A stretch of DNA of 64,000 nt. It comes from Leptospira wolbachii serovar Codice str. CDC. GTDB lineage: Bacteria > Spirochaetota > Leptospiria > Leptospirales > Leptospiraceae. The notes beneath the pieces are model-generated. The model had not been told where the DNA came from. It made no database searches and saw only the letters and a program-made list of their open reading frames with translations. Each line of letters opens with the position of its first letter. The stretch's first letter is position 1. The stretch spans positions 2,434,001 through 2,498,000 of the forward strand of contig NZ_AOGZ02000014.1 in NCBI RefSeq assembly GCF_000332515.2, read 5' to 3'. The translations under genes and the position numbers were made by a program. This document shows positions 53,934-63,093 of the stretch, in pieces.

Positions 53934-55100
53934 ATGTATAGCCAATTCACAGAGCAACAACTTGAAATCAGAGATTTAGTTCGTAACTTCGTAAGAAAAG
54001 AAATCCCACATGAAGTAGCATTGCACTGGGATGAGAAGAACCAACACCCAACGGAACTCATCAATAAAATGCGTTCGGAACTAGGAATTAATGGTCTTGT
54101 CATTCCGGAAGAATACGGTGGATGGGGTCTTGGTGCGATTGAACAGTGTTTAGCCATCGAGGAACTTTCTCGTGGATGTCTGGGAATTGCTCTCGGATTT
54201 GCTTACACTGGTCTTGGAATTCTTCCAATTCTTAAAGGTGCCACTCACGAACAAAAATTAAAATGGCTTCCTGAAATTGCGGACGGAAAGTTCGGAGTTT
54301 CTTTTTGTTTGTCTGAACCAGGTGCAGGTTCCGACGTTCCTGGTATGACCACTCGTGCTGAGAAAAAAGGCGACAAATGGATCATCAACGGAGCAAAACA
54401 ATGGATCACTGGTGCTTCCGATGCACAGGCCTTTACTGTATTTGCTTATACTGATAAAAACCGCGGAACACGTGGTGTGTCTTGTTTCTACGTTCCGCGT
54501 AGTGCCAAAGGTCTTACTGTTGGTAAAAAAGAAGACAAACTCGGAATCCGTGCCTCTTCCACTCACCAAGTCATTTTTGAAGATTGTGAAGTTGGTGAAG
54601 ACGCACTTGTCGGAAAAGAAAACCTAGGTTTCGTTTACGCTCTTCAAACATTGAACGCTTCTCGTCCCTTCGTAGCCGTTATGGGTGTGGGTGTGGCGCA
54701 AGCAGCACTAGATCACGCAGCACGTTACGCACGTGAAAGAGAACAGTTCGGAGTTAAAATCGGAACTTTCCAAGCAGTGCAACACATGTTAGCTGATATG
54801 TCTATTAAAGTAGAAACTGCAAGAGAAATCACTTACAAAGCAGCTCGTCTTTGTGATGCAAACGATCCTAACCTTCCAAAATACTCTGCAATTGCAAAAG
54901 CTTATGCATCTGAATGTGCGGTTCAGTGTGCTACTGACGCAGTTCAAATTTTTGGTGGATACGGATATACAAAAGAGTATCCTGTTGAGAAACTAATGAG
55001 AGATTCTAAAATTCTCACTATCTTCGAAGGAACAACTCAAATCCAAAAGAACGAAATTGCAGCTTACGTAATCAAAGAAGCAGCTTCTAAAAAAGACTAA
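53934..55100 (+). CDS. Acyl-CoA dehydrogenase
   Basis: The ATG at 53934 follows AAGGA by about 9 bases and gives 388 residues, the usual length; the frame upstream to 53754 overlaps the divergent lipoprotein gene. FCLSEPGAGSD and WIINGAKQWITG are FAD-binding signatures, GVKIGTFQAVQHMLADM contacts the FAD dimer, and FEGTTQIQ carries the catalytic Glu in the short/medium-chain position. It performs the first step of beta-oxidation or of branched amino acid breakdown. A strong terminator follows. Confidence 0.94.
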   Translation: MYSQFTEQQLEIRDLVRNFVRKEIPHEVALHWDEKNQHPTELINKMRSELGINGLVIPEEYGGWGLGAIEQCLAIEELSRGCLGIALGFAYTGLGILPILKGATHEQKLKWLPEIADGKFGVSFCLSEPGAGSDVPGMTTRAEKKGDKWIINGAKQWITGASDAQAFTVFAYTDKNRGTRGVSCFYVPRSAKGLTVGKKEDKLGIRASSTHQVIFEDCEVGEDALVGKENLGFVYALQTLNASRPFVAVMGVGVAQAALDHAARYAREREQFGVKIGTFQAVQHMLADMSIKVETAREITYKAARLCDANDPNLPKYSAIAKAYASECAVQCATDAVQIFGGYGYTKEYPVEKLMRDSKILTIFEGTTQIQKNEIAAYVIKEAASKKD

Positions 55101-55143
55101 TTCGAATCTTCTAATACAAGAAGATCGAAAAGTTTTTAAGGAA

Positions 55144-55172
55144 CCCTCTGGCAGTTTGTCAGGGGGTTTTTT
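55144..55172 (+). terminator. Rho-independent terminator after the acyl-CoA dehydrogenase gene
   Basis: CCCTCTG (55144-55150) pairs with CAGGGGG (55160-55166), with one T-G wobble and a 9-base loop, followed directly by TTTTTT (55167-55172). It starts 43 bases after the stop. Confidence 0.85.
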
Positions 55173-55317
55173 ATTTTATGTTTTGATCTATAAGAGAAAT
55201 ACGATTCGGAGAAATCCTTGGGATATCTACTTGGATGCATTCAAATCATTTTTTTAAATCTTAGAATCGTTTTAAAAATAATCTTTACATGCGAATAAAA
55301 TTTCGTATTTTTTAAGA

Positions 55318-56175
55318 ATGTTCAAACAGACATTGTCTCTCGCATTCGTTCTCTTTTTTACAATGAATTGTAAAGATACTAAAAAAGAAACGGACGTCAC
55401 TTCGTTAGCTCTTCTTGCGTTACTTAACAGTTCGTCTTGTACTACTACATTTGGTGCGGGAGTGCCAGAGTGGATTCAAACTAGTTTCACTTGTGTTACC
55501 GTGTCAGTCAGCGGATCCAATTATGTATTTAAGTTTAATTCGGTTCCGACTTATAAGAGTATTTATTGGGGTTCTTCCAATGCGAATTACGAATCGACTA
55601 TGTATGTGAACTCAGGGCAATCGAATTCGGCAAATCCCAATTTAATCAAATCTCAAAACTATACCTTAACGGTTCCAATAAATAATCAAAATACAGTAGC
55701 AACGACTTCCGGCTTCGGAATGATCGGTGTATCAACTAATGGAATTGCCATTTATAATGACCAAGCAGCTCCAGGTGATTCCCTCTCTACAGAATATTAT
55801 ACTTTCGATTCTGCGCAAGGTCACCCAACCAATACCGGCGCTTACCATTATCATGTGGAACCACCTAAAATTTCAAATAACGATAGTAAGTTGGTAGGTA
55901 TTGCCAAAGACGGATATTTAATTTTTGGAAAAAAACATGATGCCATAACGGCAGGATTGACCACTGGGTTTACCTTAGGTGGTGCCAATAGTAGTACAAA
56001 GTGTACGGATGCTGGATCTAGTACATCTGTCCCAACCACTTGGGTAGGAGCCGCCAATTACAATACACTAAAAACTGGTGGATCGGCTCGCCATTATCAT
56101 GTGAACAATGGGACTGAGGTAAATGGGATCCTCCTTTCAGGTCGACTCATTGGAGCTGGTGGGTCTGCGAATTAA
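55318..56175 (+). CDS. YHYH-domain lipoprotein
   Basis: A 285-residue protein with a signal peptide ending at FTMNC (Cys18). AYHYHVEPP (about residues 176-184) and the C-terminal ARHYHVN carry the paired HYH motifs that name the YHYH family; FGMIGVSTNGIAIYNDQ is the first strand block. YHYH proteins are extracytoplasmic and of unsettled function; their His clusters suggest metal binding. It opens a run of three lipoprotein genes with a MORN-like protein and an SCO1 homologue, 27 bases before the next start. Confidence 0.82.
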   Translation: MFKQTLSLAFVLFFTMNCKDTKKETDVTSLALLALLNSSSCTTTFGAGVPEWIQTSFTCVTVSVSGSNYVFKFNSVPTYKSIYWGSSNANYESTMYVNSGQSNSANPNLIKSQNYTLTVPINNQNTVATTSGFGMIGVSTNGIAIYNDQAAPGDSLSTEYYTFDSAQGHPTNTGAYHYHVEPPKISNNDSKLVGIAKDGYLIFGKKHDAITAGLTTGFTLGGANSSTKCTDAGSSTSVPTTWVGAANYNTLKTGGSARHYHVNNGTEVNGILLSGRLIGAGGSAN

Positions 56176-56202
56176 AAAAACTTTATTAGTTTCATTAAAC
56201 CT

Positions 56203-56769
56203 GTGAATCTCAACTCAGTTTGGTTAACAATGTTTTTAGTAACCGCTTTCCTTCAATGTGGGGCGGTGGTTATGGATCAGGACCCGGACCTCAGTCTTGG
56301 TTTAGAAAGTACCTACTACTATAAGGGAAAAAAGTTCACAGGCAAAATGAAATCAGTACATCCGAATGGAACCATTCGGATGACCTCTTTTTTGAATGGT
56401 CTCGAAGACGGTCCCATGGTAGACACCTATTCCAATGGCCAAATTGGCGCTGAGTATTTTTACAAACAAGGCAAACGAACAGGCACACATAGAGGTTGGT
56501 ATGAAAACGGTAAACCCAGGTTTCATTATACCTACAATGAAGATGCAGCAGTGGATGATCATTGGGAATGGCATGAAGACGGTAAAGTGTATCGTTATGC
56601 TAAGTTTGAAAATGGAATCAATGTAGGGACTAAAGTTTGGCGCAAAGATGGTAAAATCTATTCAAACTATACTTATTCTCCTGAACGATTGTACGGTGTT
56701 GTAGGCTCTAAATTATGTTTCAAACTTAAAGGTGATGAAACAAATAAAAAAACAGTTATCAACCCATGA
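56203..56769 (+). CDS. MORN/YwqK-like repeat lipoprotein
   Basis: A 188-residue protein from a GTG at 56203 (an ATG at 56230 is possible) with a signal peptide ending at FLQC (Cys19). The mature part is a chain of about six short repeats of the type NG.....Y..G...G....W..NGK (for example GWYENGKPRFHYTY and EWHEDGKVYRYAKF), as in YwqK-family and MORN-repeat beta-strand proteins. It overlaps the SCO1-like gene as ATGA, so the two are coupled. The function is unknown. Confidence 0.75.
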   Translation: MNLNSVWLTMFLVTAFLQCGAVVMDQDPDLSLGLESTYYYKGKKFTGKMKSVHPNGTIRMTSFLNGLEDGPMVDTYSNGQIGAEYFYKQGKRTGTHRGWYENGKPRFHYTYNEDAAVDDHWEWHEDGKVYRYAKFENGINVGTKVWRKDGKIYSNYTYSPERLYGVVGSKLCFKLKGDETNKKTVINP

Positions 56770-57503
56770 AAAATATTCGTTCTTCAATAATATTGATAAA
56801 ATATGTTATTTTAATATTTTGTTTTTTCTCTTGTGGATGGTTTGGTCGTGAAGATGGTGAAAAAGATTCAAATTTAACTTTTTTTGCTACTCCCCAAAAA
56901 GATAGGTTACCGTATTTTCGCGGTCGTGATTTGGAGGCATTCTGGGCGGAAGGTAATCAGCTACCTGCAAACGTCCGTAAGGTGGATCCGTTTACGTTCC
57001 AAAACCAACTGAACCAAAATGTTGATGAATCACATTTCATGGGAAAGATTACGATTGTATCATTTTTCTTTGCAAAGTGTCATGGCCTATGTCCCAATAT
57101 CATTCGTAATTTAAAATTTGTACAATCAGAAATTACTAAAAGACAAAACATTCAGATTGTTTCGTATTCTGTGACTCCCGATTTGGATAACCCCTTAGAA
57201 TTAAAAAAGTTCGCAGAAGAAAAGGGAATATATTCTCAATATTGGAATTTATTAACAGGAGATAGAGAGAAAGTTTTTGACCTGGCACGTAACACGTTTC
57301 AGGCGGATACCAATACAGTAAACAAAAATCCGCAGAAAGACTTCGTTCATTCAGAACAAATTTTTCTAATCGGTCCAGACTTACGTTTTCGAGGAATCTA
57401 TAATGGAAATAGATCTGAGTCTATAAAAACAATGCTTGAAGATATCAAACTGTTAACACAGGAATTAGCTACAAACAAAGAACAATCTCCAAGTAAAATT
57501 TAA
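56766..57503 (+). CDS. SCO1/SenC-family lipoprotein, copper/thiol protein
   Basis: A 245-residue protein with a signal peptide ending at CFFSC (Cys23) and a thioredoxin-like fold. CHGLCP gives the CX3C copper site (Cys105, Cys109) and DFVHSEQIFLIGPD the distant His195, the three ligands conserved in SCO proteins. SCO proteins deliver copper to cytochrome oxidase CuA or maintain its thiols. No oxidase genes are in this window. Coupling to the YHYH and MORN-like lipoproteins suggests an extracytoplasmic copper-related module. Confidence 0.85.
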   Translation: MKNIRSSIILIKYVILIFCFFSCGWFGREDGEKDSNLTFFATPQKDRLPYFRGRDLEAFWAEGNQLPANVRKVDPFTFQNQLNQNVDESHFMGKITIVSFFFAKCHGLCPNIIRNLKFVQSEITKRQNIQIVSYSVTPDLDNPLELKKFAEEKGIYSQYWNLLTGDREKVFDLARNTFQADTNTVNKNPQKDFVHSEQIFLIGPDLRFRGIYNGNRSESIKTMLEDIKLLTQELATNKEQSPSKI

Positions 57504-57568
57504 GATTTTTGGGGGACATAGTGTAAGTCCTGTTATTTTAATTAGAAAACTTGAATGTAATATTTGTT

Positions 57569-57671
57569 CGGGCCACCCGGGCGGGCTACTCCGGAGTCCG
57601 CGTTCGCTTCCCCCTGGTTGGCTGAATCGCCAAACCAGGGTGCCTTCGGCATCCTTCGTATCCCTGGTGGT
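57569..57671. repeat. GC-rich structured intergenic element
   Basis: About 100 bases in the 282-base gap before the PAS gene are strikingly GC-rich against an AT-rich background. They contain the perfect palindrome ACTCCGGAGT (57588-57597), a hairpin CCCTGGTTGGC / GCC-A-AACCAGGG (57612-57640, one bulged A, loop TGAATC), the small hairpin TGCC-TTC-GGCA (57641-57651) and a further CCCTGGT copy (57662-57668). It has the look of a dispersed intergenic palindromic element or a structured RNA. Confidence 0.5.
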
Positions 57672-57785
57672 AAAACATCCAACTTTCAAATGTTAGATTT
57701 TCTTTTTTAATTAAAAAAAAGGCTGACTCTTTTTTCTTAGTCTGACAGAATCATACTTCTGATTTTTGAGGGGTAATGATTCGTT

Positions 57786-59600
57786 GTGAAAAAGAAAAAA
57801 AATGACAAAATAGAATCTGCTGCATCCTCCGTTAAGGGCCAGGGAAATAAACATGAGCTAATACTCCGTCAGATGGAATCTTTGGCAAAAATTGGTCACT
57901 GGGACGTAGACTTCGTAAACCAAACTCTCCATTGGTCGGAAGGAGTGTTTCATATTCTAGAAATGGACCCTTCTTCCATGCCAGTTGACTTAGAAACTGG
58001 ATTTTTGTCTGTCCATCCGGACGACCGCGAACGTGCCATGTTACACATGAAAGAAGTGTTAGAGACGGGAATCGATTACGATTTAGAATGTAGACTCATC
58101 ACAACTACAGGAAAAATCAAAACGATACGTTCCCTAGCGGATGTGATTCGGAATGAAAAAAATGAACCGGTGCAAATTGTAGGAATTTTCCAAGACATCA
58201 CCGAACAAAGAGAAGCTTACCATACCTTAAAACAACAAGAGTTGCGACTCAGTTCCATCCTCCAATCAGAACCAGAATGCGTGAAGGTAGTTTCACCCGA
58301 GGGAATTCTTGTGGAGATGAATCCTGCTGGTTTGCAAATGATAGAGGCAAATAATCCGGAAGAAGCCTTGGGTCAAAAGGTGGAAGATTTAGTAAATCCG
58401 CTTGATTTAAAATTTTATCAATCCATCCACAATCGTGCTCTGCAAGGAATTAAGTCGAGTACAAGGTTTCGTATCATCGGTCTGAAAGGTACAGAACGAT
58501 GGATGGAAAGTACCGCCGTTCCACTCGCAAACCAAACCGGAGAAATTACATCGGTTCTTAGTGTTACTCGCGATATTTCAGACAAAGTCATCAGTGAAGA
58601 AAAACTCATTCGCATCAAACGAAACCAAGAAGCCCTTATCAATGGAACTTCCGATTTGATTTGGTCTTTAGATTCTAAGTTCTGTTTGATTGCAGCCAAT
58701 AAACCATTTTTGGATGTGATGGGATTTCTCCGCGGAGCGGCTGCTAAAGAAGGTGATTCTGTTCTTATCATGAGCCAAGGAGAAGCCTTCTATGAAAAAT
58801 GGAAGGGCTATTATGAAAGGGGACTTTCTGGTGAGTGTTTCAAAACGTACGAAAGGTTCATTAGTCCCATCACCCAACTGGAAGAACATCGGGAGGTATT
58901 CTTCAATCCTATTAGAAATGCTGACGGGCAAATCACGGGCCTCGCCTGTTTTTCAAAAGACATCACAGATTTAATGGCAAAAAGAATGGAGCTTGTCGCA
59001 AGTGAAAAACGTTACCGAGCTCTTGTAGAAAATGGTGTCGATGTCATTGCTATTCTCAGCACCGAAGGGAAGGCCAAATACGTATCTCCATCAATCACCA
59101 AGGTATTAGGATATACGGAATCGGATGCAATGCACATGAACTTATTCGATTTTTTGCATCCAGATGACGTTCCTAAAATTATCAAACGATTGGAAGAGGT
59201 TCGTTCCATCCCTCAAGGGAATTCATTGCCGAGCCATAATTTTAGAATCAAACACCAAGATGGTTCTTGGAGGTGGGTGGAGTCTACCATCACCAATCTA
59301 ATTGAGGACGAGAATATTGGTGGGATCGTTGATAACTTTCATGATGTGACAGAACGTGTTTTTCAAATTACAGCCATCCAGACACAAAACGAAAAACTAA
59401 AGGCCATTGCTTGGACCCAGTCCCATGTGGTCCGTAACCCATTGGCAAAAATTATGGGAATTGTCGATTTGATCAAAACGGGAGCGTTGTCGCTCGAAGA
59501 AGAACGGCAAAGTTTGGATCACCTCATCGAATCGGCTAAGGAATTGGACAGTATCATTCAGGACATTGTACTAAAATCCCAACGAGTCATAGTTCCTTGA
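57786..59600 (+). CDS. Multi-PAS signalling protein with a DHp-like end but no kinase ATPase domain
   Basis: A 604-residue cytoplasmic protein from a GTG. Four PAS domains follow each other (about residues 28-145, 152-275, 280-400 and 405-530), several with FQDITEQ / SVTRDISDK / FSKDITDL / FHDVTER ends that mark PAC boundaries. The last 70 residues (WTQSHVVRNPLAKIMGIVDL, then SAKELDSIIQDI) resemble a phosphoacceptor helix pair with His in SHVVRNPLA. The chain ends there and no N-box, G1 or G2 ATPase motifs are present. It may be phosphorylated in trans or act as a sensor only. Confidence 0.82.
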   Translation: MKKKKNDKIESAASSVKGQGNKHELILRQMESLAKIGHWDVDFVNQTLHWSEGVFHILEMDPSSMPVDLETGFLSVHPDDRERAMLHMKEVLETGIDYDLECRLITTTGKIKTIRSLADVIRNEKNEPVQIVGIFQDITEQREAYHTLKQQELRLSSILQSEPECVKVVSPEGILVEMNPAGLQMIEANNPEEALGQKVEDLVNPLDLKFYQSIHNRALQGIKSSTRFRIIGLKGTERWMESTAVPLANQTGEITSVLSVTRDISDKVISEEKLIRIKRNQEALINGTSDLIWSLDSKFCLIAANKPFLDVMGFLRGAAAKEGDSVLIMSQGEAFYEKWKGYYERGLSGECFKTYERFISPITQLEEHREVFFNPIRNADGQITGLACFSKDITDLMAKRMELVASEKRYRALVENGVDVIAILSTEGKAKYVSPSITKVLGYTESDAMHMNLFDFLHPDDVPKIIKRLEEVRSIPQGNSLPSHNFRIKHQDGSWRWVESTITNLIEDENIGGIVDNFHDVTERVFQITAIQTQNEKLKAIAWTQSHVVRNPLAKIMGIVDLIKTGALSLEEERQSLDHLIESAKELDSIIQDIVLKSQRVIVP

Positions 59601-59665
59601 ATTAATTATTTATGACCGTCTAATTTATCTTGCTTCTTCTACTAAATAAGTTCTAATTCGTAGCC

Positions 59666-60253
59666 ATGGTTTTCTCAACTTTTCTTTCAGACTTAATTCT
59701 TTCCTTAGTTTCCCTGGCAATGGCATATCGATTTGTCGGGAAGTCTTCCATTCCTTCTCGTTCCGCATTGTATGGCTTGGCTATCATTGGGATTTCTGCT
59801 GGGCTTGGTTCGATCCATTTTTTAGGGATCAACACCCTTGATTCCATCTATCGTTTTTTTGTGGGATTGTCTGGCTGTGTGGGAGTTCCCCTTCTCGGGT
59901 TGGCCTTCTTTCATTTTACTTTCCGTTCTCTTTCGGAAAAAACTTTTTTCCTATTCATTGCAGTAGCTTTTCTTCTCTACTTAGCGTTTTCTTATCTCTA
60001 TCCACTAACTATTTATCCAACAGTCGTCGGTGGATTGTCTATGTTCATCATTCTCATTAGTTCCCTAGTTCGGTTTCCTAGGAAATCAAATGCAGCAGTG
60101 ATGGGAATCATAGGATCCGTTTTGTTTATTGTGGCAGGTCTTGTGATCGGAACAAAAGGATCTACGGGACCCGTTCTGAACGTTGATATCTTTCATATCT
60201 TACTTGCCATTGCTAACTATTGTTTAGCCGAGGGAATCCGAAAATTAAGTTAG
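59666..60253 (+). CDS. Six-helix membrane protein of unknown function
   Basis: A 195-residue protein with about six transmembrane helices and short loops. FVGKSSIPSRSALYG follows the first helix, and HFLGINTLDSIYR and NVDIFHILLAIANYCL hold the only notable polar motifs, the latter with a His in a late helix. It is not recognised. It lies 65 bases after the PAS gene and may follow it in a transcript. A strong hairpin lies downstream. Confidence 0.6.
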   Translation: MVFSTFLSDLILSLVSLAMAYRFVGKSSIPSRSALYGLAIIGISAGLGSIHFLGINTLDSIYRFFVGLSGCVGVPLLGLAFFHFTFRSLSEKTFFLFIAVAFLLYLAFSYLYPLTIYPTVVGGLSMFIILISSLVRFPRKSNAAVMGIIGSVLFIVAGLVIGTKGSTGPVLNVDIFHILLAIANYCLAEGIRKLS

Positions 60254-60294
60254 ATCCAATGAAACAAACAGTCTCGTAAAAAAGGATAAAAACT

Positions 60295-60323
60295 TCCATC
60301 CAGAATCACTTTCTCTGGATGGA
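60295..60323 (+). terminator. Perfect 10-bp hairpin between the membrane protein and the OYE-family gene
   Basis: TCCATCCAGA (60295-60304) pairs perfectly with TCTGGATGGA (60314-60323) over a 9-base loop. The following TCCTTTGTCT is a weak U-tract. It ends 21 bases before the next start, so it may be a terminator or a 5' regulatory hairpin. Confidence 0.5.
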
Positions 60324-60344
60324 TCCTTTGTCTAATAAAGACAA

Positions 60345-61589
60345 ATGAATTCTACTTCGCCTTTATTTTCTCAGTTTACCTTACCTAACGGAACCACTCT
60401 ACCCAATCGTCTCGTGAAAGCAGCGATGGAAGAAAATCTTTCCAATGCTCATTTAGAACCAGACCAAGCTCTTTGGAATTTATATGAATCCTGGGCACAT
60501 GGTGGTGTAGGAACAATGATTACAGGAAACGTAATGGTGGATCACAGGGCCATGACTGGACCTGGCGGTGTGGTTTTGGAGGAAGGTTCTTCGCTTGATG
60601 GATTTCGTCAATGGTCATCCAAATCAAAAGTCTCGGGAGGAAAGATTATTATGCAGATCAATCACCCCGGTAGACAAATTTTAGCAAAGTTAGGTGGCGA
60701 AGTTTGGGCCCCTTCTGCGGTACCGGTCGACATCGGAAATTTATCCAAACTTCTGGGAAAACCAAAAGCAATGACAGAACAAGAAATCTTAGAAACAATA
60801 CAGAGATTTGCAAAGACTTCGCAGTTGGCTGAGGAGTCTGGTTTTGATGGAGTAGAAATTCATGCGGCCCATGGTTATCTAATCAGTCAGTTTTTATCTC
60901 CCATTGCCAATAGGAGAAATGATTTGTGGGGAGGGAGTTTAGAAAATAGATCTAGATTTTTGGTAGAAGTGATTCTCTCTGTTCGGAAAGCTGTAAAACC
61001 CGGTTTCATTGTCGCAGTGAAATTGAACTCAGCAGATTTTCAGAAAGGTGGTTTTCAATTTCAAGATGCAAAAGAAGTAATTTCCAAAATACAAACGTTA
61101 GGTGTCGATTTTATAGAATTGTCTGGTGGTAATTATGAAGCGCCCGCTATGCAAGGTGAATCTCGTGATGGTTCTACAATAGCAAGAGAAGCATACTTTT
61201 TAGAATTTGCAAGTGAAGTAGCAAAGACAGCAACAGTACCTATTCTTGTGACAGGAGGGATTCGAAGAAAACAAATTGCGGAATCTGTTTTGGAATCTGG
61301 AGTTCCCCTAGTAGGAATTGCAACAGCTTTGGCACTCAATCCCAATCTTCCCAATGATTGGAAAGAGAATAAACAAATTGATAGAGTGTTACCGGATCCT
61401 GGGTGGAAATCAAAAACTTTAAAAGGTTTGGCTAATATGGCCATGGTTCGTTACCAATTGAATCGTTTGTCGCAAGGCAAACTTCCAACAGTGAATGTTT
61501 CCCCCATCATGCGACTTCTTTTGGATCAATTTCGTTTATCAAAATTGACCAAAAGATACCAGGGTTGGATCCAAAACCTTCCTCATTGA
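60345..61589 (+). CDS. NADH:flavin oxidoreductase, old yellow enzyme family
   Basis: A 414-residue TIM-barrel flavoenzyme. [18 protein letters not shown] opens the barrel and binds [11 protein letters not shown] and [16 protein letters not shown] hold the substrate-binding His residues, [16 protein letters not shown] follows, and VTGGIRR binds FMN phosphate near the end. It has the length of the single-domain type without the iron-sulfur extension. Such enzymes reduce activated alkenes with NAD(P)H. Its stop overlaps the convergent acr3 gene by 7 bases. Confidence 0.9.
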   Translation: MNSTSPLFSQFTLPNGTTLPNRLVKAAMEENLSNAHLEPDQALWNLYESWAHGGVGTMITGNVMVDHRAMTGPGGVVLEEGSSLDGFRQWSSKSKVSGGKIIMQINHPGRQILAKLGGEVWAPSAVPVDIGNLSKLLGKPKAMTEQEILETIQRFAKTSQLAEESGFDGVEIHAAHGYLISQFLSPIANRRNDLWGGSLENRSRFLVEVILSVRKAVKPGFIVAVKLNSADFQKGGFQFQDAKEVISKIQTLGVDFIELSGGNYEAPAMQGESRDGSTIAREAYFLEFASEVAKTATVPILVTGGIRRKQIAESVLESGVPLVGIATALALNPNLPNDWKENKQIDRVLPDPGWKSKTLKGLANMAMVRYQLNRLSQGKLPTVNVSPIMRLLLDQFRLSKLTKRYQGWIQNLPH

Positions 61590-62632
61590 GAAAGGTTTTT
61601 ATTTCCTTTATAGAACTTGTTTCGAAATCCTATGGCAAACTTAACAAGTAGAATGAGGGCCGGCACTTCAATGAGTGGACCAATCACACCAACAAAAGCA
61701 ACTCCACTTTGAATTCCAAAGACACCGATGGCTACGGCAATCGCCAATTCAAAGTTATTACCTGTGGCCGTAAAACTGACGGCTGCATTTTTTGAATAAT
61801 CCACTCCCAATTTGTATCCAATCCAAAGGCTTATAAAAAACATAATTCCGAAATATAAAAGGAGAGGGATGGCTACACGAGCCACATCATCCGTTAATTC
61901 CAAAATCATTCCACCCTTCAAACTAAACATAACGATGATGGTAAATAAAAGGGCAGAGAGGGTTAAGGGTGAAATTTTGGGAAGAAATTTTGTTTCATAA
62001 AACTCTTTGGCACCAAACTTTTCAAACCCATACCGAGAAAGAAAACCTAAGAAAAAAGGAATTCCCAAATAAATCCCTACAGTTTCTGCAATATCTGAAA
62101 TCTGAATCGAAACTTCTGTTCCAGCCAAACCAAAATAAGGTGGAAAAATTGTTATGAATAAATAGGCATAAAAACTATAAAAGAAAACTTGAAAGATGCT
62201 ATTCAGGGCCACAAGTGCTGCCCCGTATTCTCTATCTCCCTCTGCCAAATCATTCCAAACAATCACCATAGCAATACAACGTGCCAGGCCAATCAGTATC
62301 AGTCCTGTTCTGTACTCTGGTTCGTTGGCAAGAAAGGTAATCGCAAAAAAAAACATAAGGATAGGACCAACAATCCAATTGAGAACCAGGGAAAGTGTAA
62401 GTAACTTTCCATCTTTAAATACCTTTCCCATTTCTTTATATTTCACTTTGGCAAGTGGTGGATACATCATGAGTATCAGTCCGATGGCCAAAGGAATATT
62501 GGTGGTTCCGATCGAAAGAGAAGAAAATTCAGAAACAACTGATGGTAAAAATTTTCCAATGAGTAACCCAATGGCCATAGCCCCAAAGATCCAGAGGGTT
62601 AAAAATTTATCTAAAAAAGAAAGTTGTTTCAT
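61583..62632 (-). CDS. acr3: Arsenite efflux permease, ACR3 family
   Basis: A 349-residue protein with ten predicted transmembrane helices, the usual ACR3 length. [19 protein letters not shown] contains the conserved Cys119 essential for arsenite transport, and [17 protein letters not shown] is the second signature. It exports arsenite (and possibly antimonite) using the membrane potential. It is last in the arsR-arsC-DUF6428-acr3 operon; its ATG begins directly after the preceding stop codon. Confidence 0.93.
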   Translation of the reverse strand: MKQLSFLDKFLTLWIFGAMAIGLLIGKFLPSVVSEFSSLSIGTTNIPLAIGLILMMYPPLAKVKYKEMGKVFKDGKLLTLSLVLNWIVGPILMFFFAITFLANEPEYRTGLILIGLARCIAMVIVWNDLAEGDREYGAALVALNSIFQVFFYSFYAYLFITIFPPYFGLAGTEVSIQISDIAETVGIYLGIPFFLGFLSRYGFEKFGAKEFYETKFLPKISPLTLSALLFTIIVMFSLKGGMILELTDDVARVAIPLLLYFGIMFFISLWIGYKLGVDYSKNAAVSFTATGNNFELAIAVAIGVFGIQSGVAFVGVIGPLIEVPALILLVKFAIGFRNKFYKGNKNLSQ

Positions 62633-63082
62633 TTAACAACATCCCGCGGGTTCATCTGCGTTTTTTGTTTTGCATTCTGTTTTTCCATCTTTTAATTGAA
62701 TGAGAAGAGAGTTTTCTGTTGGTTTCATTTCCGATACAAAGTATTGTCTCATGGCCGTATCTTCGTTTCCAAATTCAATTCGTAAGGTGGCATCTTTTGG
62801 TATATCTATGGAAGATGTCACTTTTTTTAGAATGGAGTTTACTTTTGAGAGTGTCATAGACTCGGTATCTTTTTCTACTTTCGGTTCTAACACTTGTAAA
62901 ATGATTTCCGACCAAGAATCGGTTTTTCCACCGCAATCCACGGATTGGATGTTCGCGAGTTTAAATTCTGTAATATGGTAATTGGGAAATATGGTTTGGT
63001 TTTTACCATATTCAAATTTCAAATGAAGTTCTGGAAATAAATCCAAGTTGGTTTTAAAGTCGTTCCATGTTAGTGTTTTCAT
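62633..63082 (-). CDS. DUF6428-type small protein in the arsenic operon
   Basis: A 149-residue cytoplasmic protein with alternating strands and helices and a very polar C-terminus ending in AGCC, plus a lone Cys in VDCGGKTD and another in KTECKT. The C-terminal vicinal Cys pair and the position between arsC and acr3 suggest binding or transfer of trivalent arsenic. I recall the family only as an unnamed arsenic-operon companion (DUF6428). It abuts acr3 with no gap, so the two are coupled. Confidence 0.7.
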   Translation of the reverse strand: MKTLTWNDFKTNLDLFPELHLKFEYGKNQTIFPNYHITEFKLANIQSVDCGGKTDSWSEIILQVLEPKVEKDTESMTLSKVNSILKKVTSSIDIPKDATLRIEFGNEDTAMRQYFVSEMKPTENSLLIQLKDGKTECKTKNADEPAGCC

Positions 63083-63093
63083 TTTATCCTCTT

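Noticed and set aside
57465..57689. 74-codon minus-strand frame in the gap after SCO1
   Set aside because: It coincides with the GC-rich palindromic element; the reading is explained by the structured repeat and has no ribosome site.
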